Notes: generated by a model not told the origin, from the letters alone. A DNA stretch of 26,178 nucleotides from Ruminococcus flavefaciens (GCA_002309635.1 DBXO01000058.1:2095-28272); one strand, 5' to 3'. Counted from the stretch's first letter, positions 1 through 6,991 are shown. Made by a program: numbers and translations.

Positions 1-81
1 AACCTTGGAAAGAAATCCTTCGACGAAGTAAAGGAAAAGCTCCAGTCACTGGGCTTTGACCTTTCTTCAGAAGAGGAATAA
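1..81 (+). CDS. rpoA: RNA polymerase alpha subunit, C-terminal end (partial)
   Basis: The frame is open from base 1 and ends at TAA (79-81), giving 26 residues with NLGKKSFDEVKEKLQSLGF followed by an acidic tail. This matches the end of the RpoA C-terminal domain, whose usual form is NLG(K/R)KSL-E-KEKL--LG. The domain contacts UP elements and activators during initiation. The gene enters from the left edge, so its start is not visible. rplQ follows after 47 bases, the conserved rpoA-rplQ order at the end of the ribosomal protein superoperon. The fragment is short, but motif and neighbour together make the call secure. Confidence 0.9.
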   Translation, partial: NLGKKSFDEVKEKLQSLGFDLSSEEE

Positions 82-128
82 ACCATAAAACGTGCGTTAG
101 CGCACCACTATAAAAAGGAGTGAATACA

Positions 129-470
129 ATGCCGGGTACAAGAAAACTGGGCAGAACATCTGATCATAGAAAGGCTATGCTCAGAGGCATGGTAACTTTC
201 CTGCTTGAGAACGGTCAGATTGAGACTACCGTAACAAGAGCAAAGGAAGTTCGTGCAGTTGCAGAAAAAATGATCACTATCGGTAAAAATGATGATCTGC
301 ACTCCAAGCGTCAGGTATTCTCTTACATCACTAAGGAGTCCGTTGCTAAGAAGCTTATCGACGAGATCGCTCCCAAGTATGCAGAGAGAAACGGTGGTTA
401 TACACAGATTGTGAAGATCGGACCCCGCCGCGGAGACGCTGCTGAAATGGCTATCATCAAGCTCGTTTGA
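129..470 (+). CDS. rplQ: 50S ribosomal protein L17
   Basis: This encodes bacterial L17, a large-subunit protein near the exit-tunnel region. The product is 113 aa, the usual size for the short bacterial form, and begins MPGTRKLGRTSDHRKAMLR, the conserved L17 N-terminus. It ends with the typical GGYTQIVKIGPRRGDAAEMA segment. A GTG at 120 is in frame, but it lies inside the ribosome binding site AAGGAG (115-120); the ATG at 129 sits 8 bases after that site and gives the standard N-terminus. A small hairpin (GTGCG-TTAG-CGCAC, 92-105) lies between rpoA and rplQ. The gene is probably cotranscribed with rpoA and followed by a terminator. Confidence 0.97.
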   Translation: MPGTRKLGRTSDHRKAMLRGMVTFLLENGQIETTVTRAKEVRAVAEKMITIGKNDDLHSKRQVFSYITKESVAKKLIDEIAPKYAERNGGYTQIVKIGPRRGDAAEMAIIKLV

Positions 471-488
471 TCGCAGATAATTATTATA

Positions 489-526
489 AAAGCCGTTCCC
501 GATAAGGGAGCGGCTTTTCCGTTTTG
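489..526 (+). terminator. Intrinsic terminator after rplQ
   Basis: AAAGCCGTTCCC (489-500) pairs with GGGAGCGGCTTT (506-517) through one G-T wobble, with a 5-base loop, followed by TTCCGTTTT. It begins 18 bases after the rplQ stop and would end the ribosomal protein operon before the yajC promoter. Confidence 0.85.
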
Positions 527-587
527 AGGTACCTACCCCAATTTTTGGATAAGTCCATAAAAAAAGCGAAAAATCGAAGAAAAGTAC

Positions 588-616
588 TTGCAAAACCTCT
601 GGATATATGTTATAAT
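588..616 (+). promoter_or_regulatory. SigA-type promoter for yajC, extended -10
   Basis: TTGCAA (588-593), a 17-base spacer and TATAAT (611-616), with TG one base upstream of the -10 element. It lies about 45 bases before the yajC start and downstream of the rplQ terminator, so yajC is its own transcription unit. Confidence 0.8.
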
Positions 617-659
617 AACCATTGTATGAAAATAAATCCATAATGACAGGAGTAATAGT

Positions 660-1196
660 ATGAAGATCAAAAAATTGATAAGCATTCTTTCAGCAGCTGC
701 TTCAACAGCTGCTATGGCTGGATATACGGCTTTGACAGCTTTTGCAGAGGGAGAAGCAGCAGATGCAGCAGCTTCAGGCAGCAATTCGCCTGCCCCCGGT
801 CTTGGCGCAGGCGGAATGATATTCTCTCTTGCTATCATGTTCGCACTTCTCTACTTCGTGGCTATCAGACCTCAGAAAAAGCGCGACAAGGAGCTTAAGG
901 AAATGCAGGAGAGCCTGCAGGTAGGCGACGAGGTCGTTACAGGCGGCGGTATCGTCGGTATCGTAGTAAGTGTAGGCGAGGATACAGTCGTTATCGAAAC
1001 AGGCGGCGCAAAGCACAAGCTCAGGATCAAGAACTGGGCTATCACCGAGAATGTTACAGCTGCTGAGCGTATCAAGGAAGCAAAGGCAGCAGGCAAGACA
1101 TCAGGTTCCTCATCTGCCAAGCTTGAATCAGCGGCACTCGTTGACGACGATGCAGACGATAAGAAGTCCAAAAAGAAGAATGACGAAGAAGAATAA
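660..1196 (+). CDS. yajC: Sec translocase accessory subunit YajC
   Basis: YajC associates with the SecDF part of the Sec machinery at the cytoplasmic membrane. The 178-aa product has a cleavable-looking signal sequence (about 1-29, ending AFA), a short Ala/Gly/Ser linker, one membrane segment (about 52-69) and the diagnostic IRPQKKRDKELKEMQ motif, followed by GDEVVTGGGIVGIVVSV. It is longer than most YajC proteins (about 90-120 aa) because of the N-terminal signal-like region and a charged C-terminal tail rich in Asp, Lys and Glu. The signal-like extension is unusual for YajC, which is normally anchored by the central helix alone. ATG 660 has AGGAG (647-651) at good spacing. A hairpin terminator follows 10 bases after the stop. 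Confidence 0.93.
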   Translation: MKIKKLISILSAAASTAAMAGYTALTAFAEGEAADAAASGSNSPAPGLGAGGMIFSLAIMFALLYFVAIRPQKKRDKELKEMQESLQVGDEVVTGGGIVGIVVSVGEDTVVIETGGAKHKLRIKNWAITENVTAAERIKEAKAAGKTSGSSSAKLESAALVDDDADDKKSKKKNDEEE

Positions 1197-1206
1197 GATC
1201 AAATAT

Positions 1207-1247
1207 CTCCGCATAGTATCTAAAAGAATACTATGCGGAGGTTTTTT
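1207..1247 (+). terminator. Terminator-like hairpin carrying the next gene's ribosome binding site
   Basis: CTCCGCATAGTAT (1207-1219) pairs perfectly over 13 bp with ATACTATGCGGAG (1228-1240), with an 8-base loop, followed by G and six T (1242-1247). This is the form of an intrinsic terminator for yajC. The 3' arm contains GGAG(G) (1237-1241), the only Shine-Dalgarno for the ATG at 1248, so the folded RNA would both stop transcription and mask translation of the downstream gene. Confidence 0.8.
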
Positions 1248-1649
1248 ATGCGCAGACACAGACGAAGTATATGGACAAACGGTCCTCTGAGCGCCGCAGT
1301 TTCCGTCCTCTGCGGGCTGCTCGCCACAGCAGCTGCATGGCTCTTGCTGAGCGGTCTGCTGTTTTTCGTTATGAGGGATATGAAGCTTATAAGAGGCTTT
1401 TCGGGGGTTGCCCTTGCCTTCGGAGGGTACAGCGGAGCCTTCCTTTACGGCAAATATCACCGCAGCAGGGGACTGTTCGGCGGCTCGGTATGCGGAGCCG
1501 TAATGTACGGGCTGCTGAGCATATGCAGTATTATATTCCTCGGTACCCCGTCGGGCATAAAAAAGCTCCTCCTGCTCACCGTATCCGGTGCAGCGGGAGG
1601 AGTTGCGGGCGTTAACTCAAAACGCCCGGGAAAGCTTATGGATCAGTAA
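1248..1649 (+). CDS. Small membrane protein, TIGR04086-like
   Basis: The 133-aa product has about four hydrophobic segments with Gly/Ala-rich helices (LCGLLATAAAWLLLSGLLFF, the FSGVALAFGGYSGAFLYGK region, GAVMYGLLSICSIIFLG and a final VSGAAGGVAGV). The arrangement and its position after yajC fit the TIGR04086 family of clostridial membrane proteins, whose function is unknown. An in-frame ATG at 1233 lies inside the hairpin's 3' arm; the ATG at 1248 is preferred because GGAGG ends 6 bases before it. Expression probably depends on read-through of the 1207-1247 hairpin. The stop overlaps the stop of the convergent htrA gene by 7 bp. The family assignment is by resemblance and context. Confidence 0.75.
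   Translation: MRRHRRSIWTNGPLSAAVSVLCGLLATAAAWLLLSGLLFFVMRDMKLIRGFSGVALAFGGYSGAFLYGKYHRSRGLFGGSVCGAVMYGLLSICSIIFLGTPSGIKKLLLLTVSGAAGGVAGVNSKRPGKLMDQ
1566..1628. other. Two successive hairpins inside the convergent gene end
   Basis: CTCCTCCTGC (1566-1575) pairs with GCGGGAGGAG (1593-1602), with an inner CACCG-TATC-CGGTG stem. A second stem CGGGCGTT (1606-1613) pairs with AACGCCCG (1621-1628). Both lie in the 3' coding end of the TIGR04086-like gene and just beyond the stop of the convergent htrA gene. Neither has a T-run on either strand, so a terminator role is only possible, for example as a barrier to convergent transcription. Confidence 0.4.
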
Positions 1650-3337
1650 TTTCCCGATTTGTCTTCCATGAGCTTGAATTCTATCTCATAGTAGCTGATA
1701 TTGCCTTTTTTATCAATGCTTGCGCAGGTAGCGGGCACCTTGTCGCCGGCTTCATACTGTTCGCTTATTGTATCATACAGCTCGTCGTAGGTGCTTACTG
1801 ATTTTCCGTTTATGGCCACGATGAAGTCGCCCTTTTTCAGTTCGGTATTGGCGATATCGCAGTCCTTGTCGATATCGTCGATGTAAATGCCCTTGAAATC
1901 GTCGGGGATCTCTGTGCCCAGTCTTTCCTCTATGGCGGCTATTTTTGCCTCGGAGCCCATATCGAGGAGGTGTATGCCTATCCTGAAGCGTCCTGCGATG
2001 AAGCCGTTTTTGATAAGCTCCTCGATAACTGGAGCAGCCTCGTTGATAGTGATAGCGAAGCCGAGACCTTCTATATCGTTGCTGTAATACTTTGATGAGG
2101 TAATACCGATCACCTGACCGTACATATTAACGAGAGCGCCGCCTGAGTTTCCGGGACTTATCTCTGCGTTGGTCTGCAGGCATTTCATCTCAAAGCCCGA
2201 GGAATCACTTCTTATATCACGGTCAACGGCGGAGATTATTCCGTCCGTTACTGTACCCGCAAGGTTTGCCGGGTTGCCTATAGCGATAACGGTCTCGCCC
2301 ACGATAGCTTCATCTGAGTTGCCGAGAACAGCGGGAACAAGGTCGGGAGCGTTTACCTTTATTACGGCGATATCGGTCTTGGTGTCTCTTCCCACAACCT
2401 TGGCGTCGTAGAAGCTGCCGTCCATAGTCTCGATCTTGTGGTAGCCTTCAGCCTCGAGAACATGGGCATTTGTAACGATATAGCCGTCCTTGTTGAGAAC
2501 GATGCCGGAGCCTGTGCCTATAGCTTTTTTTGCACTGTAGCCTGCATAATCGGCGTAGGTGTATATTTTGACGATAGACGGCTTTACGAGAGCAGCCGCC
2601 CCCTCTGGAGTATACTTGCCGTTCTCGTCCTTGAAGTTTTCAAGATCGTTGGCGCCCTCAGGCTTTGTTGTCTGATATATGACCACCTGATTCTGCTTGC
2701 CTATCTTGTCTATGACCTTGTCGCTGTTTATGATATCGAAGATAATGCCGAAAAGAGCAATAAAAGCTGCGATACCGACTATCATTCCGAACAGTATAAC
2801 GATAGTCCTCTGACTTTTTGCGATCTGCTTCTGTGGATCCTCGGCAGGGGGCGCATTGAACTGCTGTCTGCGCTCCATATCCTCGAAGCCTATAGGCTCA
2901 TACATAAAGCGGTCGTATACGGGACGGCGGGGCTGATCGTAATTCTGCTGTCCGTAGCCGACATTGGGTTGCTGATTGTAGAACTGCTGCTGCCCGTAGC
3001 CGCCGTTCTGCGGCTGACTGCCGTACTGCTGCTGTCCGTAACCGCCGTTAGGCTGCTGATTGTAGAACTGCTGCCTGTAGCCGTTATTCTGCGGCTGACT
3101 GCCGTACTGCTGCTGTCCGTAACTGCTGTTCGGCTGCTGAGCGTGGTACTGCTGTCCGTAGCTGCTGTTCTGCGGCTGGCTGTAGTTCTGCTGCTCATAG
3201 GTATTATTGGGAGCCTGCTGGTCGTAGATACCGTTATCTGCGGTGCTTTCCGCAGGCTTTTCATGACGGGGGATATAATGCTCTTCCCGGCCGTTATCAT
3301 CAGGACTGCCCTGATATATATTGTCCTTGTCGTCCAT
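1643..3337 (-). CDS. htrA: Membrane-anchored HtrA/DegP-like serine protease with PDZ domain
   Basis: HtrA proteases degrade or refold damaged proteins outside the cytoplasmic membrane. The 564-aa product has a Gln/Asn/Tyr/Gly-rich repeat tail (about 38-135), a single membrane helix (about 178-202), a trypsin-like domain (about 245-440) and a C-terminal PDZ domain (about 450-555). The catalytic triad is visible: His292 in TNAHV, Asp322 in TKTDIAVIKV and Ser398 in SPGNSGGAL. The long N-terminal tail (1-177) should face the cytoplasm and is far longer than in typical HtrA. The gene starts 3 bases after the sensor kinase stop, so kinase and protease are almost certainly cotranscribed, as expected if the two-component system controls its own protease. 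Its stop overlaps the convergent neighbour by 7 bp. Confidence 0.93.
   Translation of the reverse strand: MDDKDNIYQGSPDDNGREEHYIPRHEKPAESTADNGIYDQQAPNNTYEQQNYSQPQNSSYGQQYHAQQPNSSYGQQQYGSQPQNNGYRQQFYNQQPNGGYGQQQYGSQPQNGGYGQQQFYNQQPNVGYGQQNYDQPRRPVYDRFMYEPIGFEDMERRQQFNAPPAEDPQKQIAKSQRTIVILFGMIVGIAAFIALFGIIFDIINSDKVIDKIGKQNQVVIYQTTKPEGANDLENFKDENGKYTPEGAAALVKPSIVKIYTYADYAGYSAKKAIGTGSGIVLNKDGYIVTNAHVLEAEGYHKIETMDGSFYDAKVVGRDTKTDIAVIKVNAPDLVPAVLGNSDEAIVGETVIAIGNPANLAGTVTDGIISAVDRDIRSDSSGFEMKCLQTNAEISPGNSGGALVNMYGQVIGITSSKYYSNDIEGLGFAITINEAAPVIEELIKNGFIAGRFRIGIHLLDMGSEAKIAAIEERLGTEIPDDFKGIYIDDIDKDCDIANTELKKGDFIVAINGKSVSTYDELYDTISEQYEAGDKVPATCASIDKKGNISYYEIEFKLMEDKSGNY
2933..3226 (-). repeat. Tandem Q/N/G/Y-rich coding repeats in htrA
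   Basis: Six degenerate units of about 13-14 codons alternate between two forms, roughly NxGYGQQQYGSQPQ and NxGYGQQFYNQQP, making a higher-order unit of about 27 residues. They cover HtrA residues 38-135. The composition (Gln, Asn, Tyr, Gly, Ser, almost no charge) is that of low-complexity, prion-like sequence. Such repeats are prone to length change by slippage or recombination. Confidence 0.85.
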
Positions 3338-3340
3338 TTG

Positions 3341-4807
3341 TTATCCTTTCTTTTTCGGCTGTTTCTCGGGAAGCTGAATGAGAAACTCCGTATACTCGCC
3401 GTACACGCTCTTTACAACTATGTGACCGTGGTGGAGATGCACTATCTTTCTTGAAATAGCAAGACCGAGACCAAGTCCCGTAGTGTCCTTGCCGCGTGAG
3501 GAATCAGTCTTGTAGAAGCGGTCGAAGACCTGCTGTATCTCGTCGTTTTTCAGTCCCTCGCCAGTATTCCTTATACCTATGGTACAGGAGCCGTTGATAG
3601 AACGCTCGAATCTGAATGAGAGTATACCGCCGTCGTTTATGAATTTTACGGCATTTTCCACGAGGTTGTATATTACCTGCTGGATAAGGTCGGGATCGAC
3701 CTCTGCTGACATACGGTCGCTTCCGAGTCCCTCTACCTCAAGGTGCTTGTCCTCGATCTTTTTCTCGAACATGAGAACTGTCTGTATGACAATGTCCGTA
3801 AGGTTTACGTCGCGGAAATTAGGTCTCAGTGTACCCGTCTCGAAGCGTGACATATTCAGCATTGAGGATATGAGTATGCGCAGGCGCTTAATCTCCTTGG
3901 ATACGAGTATGAGGTATTCCTTTTGTCTGCCCTTGGGGATAGTACCGTCGAGGATACCGTCCACGAAGCCTCCTATGGTGGTTATGGGAGTTCTGAGCTC
4001 ATGTGAGACATTTGCGATAAAGGTCTTGCTGGTCTCCTCGCTCTTGGCGACGTCTGCGGCTACGGTATTGACGTATTCCGCTATCTCGGGAGTGGTATAC
4101 GGTACATTTGTGGGTATATTCTCCGAGAAGTCACGTTTTGCGAACTGCTCACTGATTCGGCGGAAATCGTTTTCGTAAGCCGAGAGCCTCTTGAATCTGC
4201 GGCTGAGTATAAAGAGCTGGATGCTCATATTCAGCAGGCAGAAGAGGGTGTAGAACACGGTCATCTTGGCGGAAAATGAATTTACGGCATTTGAATTTGT
4301 ATATATCTTGGCAAACATACGGGTGGGTATGTACTCATCTTTGCCCTTAAGGAAGAAGCAGGTGCCGTAGAGCATATATGGCTCGTTGGCAGAAATGCTC
4401 TTCGTCTCCAGTGCAAGGTAGTCGCTCTTGGTAAAGCGCTCACGCTCAGCTATGGAGATCTTTTCGCTGTTTTTTACTACTTTTTTGGGCTTTTCCTCAT
4501 AATCGGCGTCAGAGAGGACGCAGTTGCCGTTTCCGTCGTATATATAGATCATAAGGTGGTATTTGCTCGAAAACCTTTTATGCAGGTTCTTTATGGTAGT
4601 TGAACGGGTGTTCTTCTCCTCGGCGTAGCTCTCCTGCATACAGCCTGTAAAAAGGTCGCCGATTTTCTGGAGCTCGTCCAGTTTGCTTGATTTATATAAG
4701 GTAGAGCTGACGGTCACGGCAACGATACCCAGTATGATATTTATCGAAAGGATGATTATGATAAAGAATATAAAAAGCTTGTCATAAGAGCTTTTTCTGC
4801 CTTTCAA
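3341..4807 (-). CDS. Two-component sensor histidine kinase
   Basis: This is a membrane sensor kinase that should phosphorylate the response regulator encoded just upstream. Counting from the TTG start, there is a first membrane helix (about 10-35), an extracytoplasmic sensor region (about 36-180) with no recognised fold, a second helix (about 181-201), a linker, then a HisKA domain with SHELRTP (phospho-accepting His269) and an ATPase domain with the N-box NLVENAVKF, NTGEGL and GLGLGL. The DxGxG box reads NTGEG, with Asn for Asp, a variant I believe occurs in some kinases. TTG 4807 is chosen because AGAGGTGAT (4812-4820) is correctly spaced for it; the in-frame GTG at 4816 lies inside that site. 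A hairpin separates it from the regulator gene. Confidence 0.92.
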   Translation of the reverse strand: MKGRKSSYDKLFIFFIIIILSINIILGIVAVTVSSTLYKSSKLDELQKIGDLFTGCMQESYAEEKNTRSTTIKNLHKRFSSKYHLMIYIYDGNGNCVLSDADYEEKPKKVVKNSEKISIAERERFTKSDYLALETKSISANEPYMLYGTCFFLKGKDEYIPTRMFAKIYTNSNAVNSFSAKMTVFYTLFCLLNMSIQLFILSRRFKRLSAYENDFRRISEQFAKRDFSENIPTNVPYTTPEIAEYVNTVAADVAKSEETSKTFIANVSHELRTPITTIGGFVDGILDGTIPKGRQKEYLILVSKEIKRLRILISSMLNMSRFETGTLRPNFRDVNLTDIVIQTVLMFEKKIEDKHLEVEGLGSDRMSAEVDPDLIQQVIYNLVENAVKFINDGGILSFRFERSINGSCTIGIRNTGEGLKNDEIQQVFDRFYKTDSSRGKDTTGLGLGLAISRKIVHLHHGHIVVKSVYGEYTEFLIQLPEKQPKKKG

Positions 4808-4811
4808 TGGT

Positions 4812-4820
4812 ATCACCTCT
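4812..4820 (-). promoter_or_regulatory. Ribosome binding site deciding a TTG start
   Basis: On the minus strand AGAGGTGAT is followed by TACCA and then TTG (4807). The apparent GTG start at 4816 is part of this Shine-Dalgarno and has none of its own, so the kinase probably begins at TTG. Confidence 0.6.
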
Positions 4821-4829
4821 ATACAAAAT

Positions 4830-4849
4830 AAGGGGACAGATGTCCCCTT
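4830..4849 (-). other. Hairpin between regulator and kinase genes
   Basis: AAGGGGAC-ATCT-GTCCCCTT is a perfect 8-bp stem with a 4-base loop, followed on the minus strand by ATTTTG. The U-run is short, so this may be a weak terminator or attenuator that lowers kinase and protease expression relative to the regulator, or a processing/stability element. It lies about 10 bases upstream of the kinase ribosome binding site. Confidence 0.55.
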
Positions 4850-4871
4850 GATGTTCTGGAGTTTTTACAGA

Positions 4872-5579
4872 TCATTCCTCTTCGTCAGCCTCGAATTTAT
4901 ATCCGACGCCCCAAACGGTCTTAAGGGTCCACTTGTCGGAAATGCCCTCAAGCTTTTCGCGAAGTCTTTTGATATGTACGTCGATGGTACGTGAATCGCC
5001 GTAGTACTCAAAGCCCCATACTTCGTCAAGAAGCTGATCGCGGGTATAAACTCTGTTAGGATTGGAAGCGAGATAGTAAAGCAGTTCAAGCTCTTTCGGA
5101 GGAGTATCGATGTTCTTGCCGTTTACCTTGAGCTCATAGCTGTCCATATTGACAGAAAGCTTGTCGTAGTGGACCTCTTTCTGCTCAGGCTCGGCCATAC
5201 CTGTGCCAACGCGGCGCGTAACGGCGTTGATACGGGCGATTACCTCCTTTGCGTCAAATGGCTTTACGATATAGTCGTCAGCGCCCAGTTCGAGACCTAT
5301 GACCTTGTCGATAGTCTCGCCCTTGGCGGTTATCATTATTATCGGTACATTCGAGATCTTTCTGATCTCACGGCAGACCTGCCAGCCGTCCTTGCCGGGC
5401 AGCATGATATCGAGCAGCACCATATCGGGGCTGAGAGCCTTGAATTTAACAACAGCGTCATCACCGTCATGGCAGAGGAGAACACTGTATCCGTCCTTTT
5501 CGAGATAGAGGCGGAGAAGGTCGCAGATGTTCTTATCGTCGTCTACTATAAGTACCTTTGGATTTTTTTCGTTAGCCAT
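4872..5579 (-). CDS. OmpR/PhoB-family response regulator
   Basis: This is a DNA-binding transcription factor activated by phosphorylation from the adjacent kinase. The 235-aa product has a receiver domain (about 8-122) with the acidic pair Asp13-Asp14, phospho-accepting Asp57 in LLDIMLPG, Thr84 and Lys106 in VKPF, followed by a winged-helix DNA-binding domain (about 136-231) with the typical RVYTRDQLLDEVWG and SRTIDVHIKRLREKL segments. ATG 5579 is preceded by GGAAGGAAGG. It is the first gene of the regulator-kinase-HtrA operon, with a consensus promoter and a leader of roughly 110 bases. The order recalls CssRS/htrA of Bacillus, but which genes it controls cannot be read here. Confidence 0.95.
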   Translation of the reverse strand: MANEKNPKVLIVDDDKNICDLLRLYLEKDGYSVLLCHDGDDAVVKFKALSPDMVLLDIMLPGKDGWQVCREIRKISNVPIIMITAKGETIDKVIGLELGADDYIVKPFDAKEVIARINAVTRRVGTGMAEPEQKEVHYDKLSVNMDSYELKVNGKNIDTPPKELELLYYLASNPNRVYTRDQLLDEVWGFEYYGDSRTIDVHIKRLREKLEGISDKWTLKTVWGVGYKFEADEEE

Positions 5580-5694
5580 TTTTTAATACCTTCCTTCCGT
5601 ATTCACTTATACTTCCCCTTATTTGCATAATTCGCAAAGAAAGCATTTTGTACACAATACAGGCAAGAAAGCCTGCTTGTAAGATATTAAGTTA

Positions 5695-5723
5695 ATTATA
5701 ACTCAGTTTTACAAAAATGTCAA
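5695..5723 (-). promoter_or_regulatory. Consensus SigA promoter for the regulator-kinase-htrA operon
   Basis: On the minus strand TTGACA (5718-5723), 17 bases, TATAAT (5695-5700). Both hexamers match the consensus exactly and the spacing is ideal. The predicted leader to the ATG at 5579 is about 110 bases and contains a weak CAGGC/GCCTG hairpin. Confidence 0.85.
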
Positions 5724-6013
5724 TCAAAAATCACTATTTTTTGAATTAGTGTTATAATTTTAAGTTATTTTCTACAAAAAACCTGTGTTAAAAATGTGCT
5801 AACGGCGAGTAAACATATTGCATACTGCACAAATCACCCCGGTATTTGCAGGCTTATCTGCCAGTCGGCCTTCGGTCAGTTTGTAAACGGAGCCGTTTTC
5901 GGCATAGCTCTGGGGGAATGCACGTATTTGCGAATCTCTGTACCGGTATCCGTCCAAGGCTTGGAGAGCTGTCGCAAACAAGCAGCCTTTTCTTCATAAT
6001 TATCCCATTTTAT
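5724..6013. other. Gene-free stretch with a GC-richer block
   Basis: Between the regulator promoter and the terminator of the next minus-strand gene lie about 290 bases. Bases 5724-5790 are AT-rich. Bases 5800-5990 are clearly GC-richer, and short frames are open on both strands, but each begins at a non-ATG codon or lacks a ribosome binding site. I see no recognised domain, riboswitch or RNA family. It may be a degraded gene fragment or an intergenic repeat. Confidence 0.4.
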
Positions 6014-6043
6014 AAAGAATATGGGCTGCTGACGGCAGCCCAT
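6014..6043 (-). terminator. Terminator of the Tim44-like gene
   Basis: On the minus strand ATGGGCTGC-CGTCA-GCAGCCCAT (6021-6043) forms a 9-bp perfect stem followed by ATTCTTT. It begins 9 bases beyond the stop at 6053. The tail is only moderately T-rich. Confidence 0.7.
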
Positions 6044-6052
6044 GCTGATATA

Positions 6053-6991
6053 TCATTGTCTTGTACGCTGAGAGAGCGCCCTGATGTTGCTGACAGCCCA
6101 GTCGAACTTATCCGTAGTGATAACGGAGCCGCAGTATTCACAGACAGTTGTCTGGTTGATATTTATATTAGCGCCGCAGTAAGGACAGGTCTGACCTGTA
6201 GTGCCTGTTGAGCGCGATGTGGTCACGCCTGTGGTGCGGACGAGAGTCCATTCATAGGTCATGAACTTTTCCGCAGTCTTGCTTCCGCGAACGACGCTGC
6301 CGGTATTGTCATCGATCACGTAATCTACTATCCTTGTATCAAGCTTGATGACCATTTCATCAAGTCCGCTTTCCTGGCGCCAGCCCATGAGCTGAGTGCT
6401 GAGAACGGCTATCCTTTCCACCATATTGGTCTGATGGTTCTGACGGTACCTGTTGAGCTGATTATCCATCTGCGCGAAGTAGGTATCTGTGAGATATGGT
6501 CTGAGAGGGGAAAGATCCTTGTTCTGCCATGCGTTCTGGAACTGAACGTAGAGGTTCGAGATCTTATCCCTGAACTGTTCCGCATTGAAACTTGGGTCGG
6601 TCTCACTGTATTCTTCTATGCGCCTCAGCGACTTGGTTTCCTGCGGCTGATAGGTCTGGGTATTTGTGCCGGTATTCTTTTTTCTTGAAGAAGTCGAAGC
6701 GATTATGATTATAATGATAACAATAATGGTTATGACAGCTTCCATATCGCTCCCGCTGCCTGAGCCCGAGCCGCTGCTGTAGCTGCCGCTGTCACTGTCC
6801 CAGCTTCCGCCGCTGTCCCAGTCGCTGCCTCCGCTGTCCCAGCCGCCTCCACCGCCGAAGTCGGAATCACCCGAGAAGTCGCCGAAGTCGGCACGTCTCG
6901 GAGAAGCCTCGGCGTAAAGCGGCTTCATCGGGAACAGTACTAACCCGAAAAGTATTGCCATAAGTGATAAAAGACGAAAGAGCTTTTTCAT
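6053..6991 (-). CDS. Tim44-like domain membrane protein with zinc ribbon
   Basis: The 312-aa product has an N-terminal signal-like helix (about 5-27), a Gly/Ser/Asp/Trp-rich low-complexity stretch (about 36-82), a membrane helix (about 84-99, almost all Ile/Val) followed by SSRKKN, a Tim44-like/lipid-binding-type domain (about 125-255) and a zinc ribbon with CPYC (Cys269, Cys272) and CEYC (Cys285, Cys288). Proteins with this order occur in Firmicutes, but their role is not established. If the signal helix is cleaved, the Gly-rich part would be outside and the Tim44-like domain and ribbon in the cytoplasm. The start is supported by AAGGGGG before ATG, and the gene has its own promoter and terminator. 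The Tim44-like call rests on sequence resemblance. Confidence 0.75.
   Translation of the reverse strand: MKKLFRLLSLMAILFGLVLFPMKPLYAEASPRRADFGDFSGDSDFGGGGGWDSGGSDWDSGGSWDSDSGSYSSGSGSGSGSDMEAVITIIVIIIIIIASTSSRKKNTGTNTQTYQPQETKSLRRIEEYSETDPSFNAEQFRDKISNLYVQFQNAWQNKDLSPLRPYLTDTYFAQMDNQLNRYRQNHQTNMVERIAVLSTQLMGWRQESGLDEMVIKLDTRIVDYVIDDNTGSVVRGSKTAEKFMTYEWTLVRTTGVTTSRSTGTTGQTCPYCGANININQTTVCEYCGSVITTDKFDWAVSNIRALSQRTRQ

Noticed and set aside
2438..3454. Long open frame on the plus strand, opposite htrA and the kinase gene end
   Set aside because: It covers the opposite strand of the Q/N/G/Y-rich repeats, and its Leu/Val-rich product is what the complement of those codons yields. No ribosome binding site or domain is seen, and htrA is clearly the real gene.
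5796..5999. Short open frame on the plus strand in the intergenic block
   Set aside because: It starts at GTG with no ribosome binding site, overlaps equally open frames on the other strand, and shows no recognisable domain.
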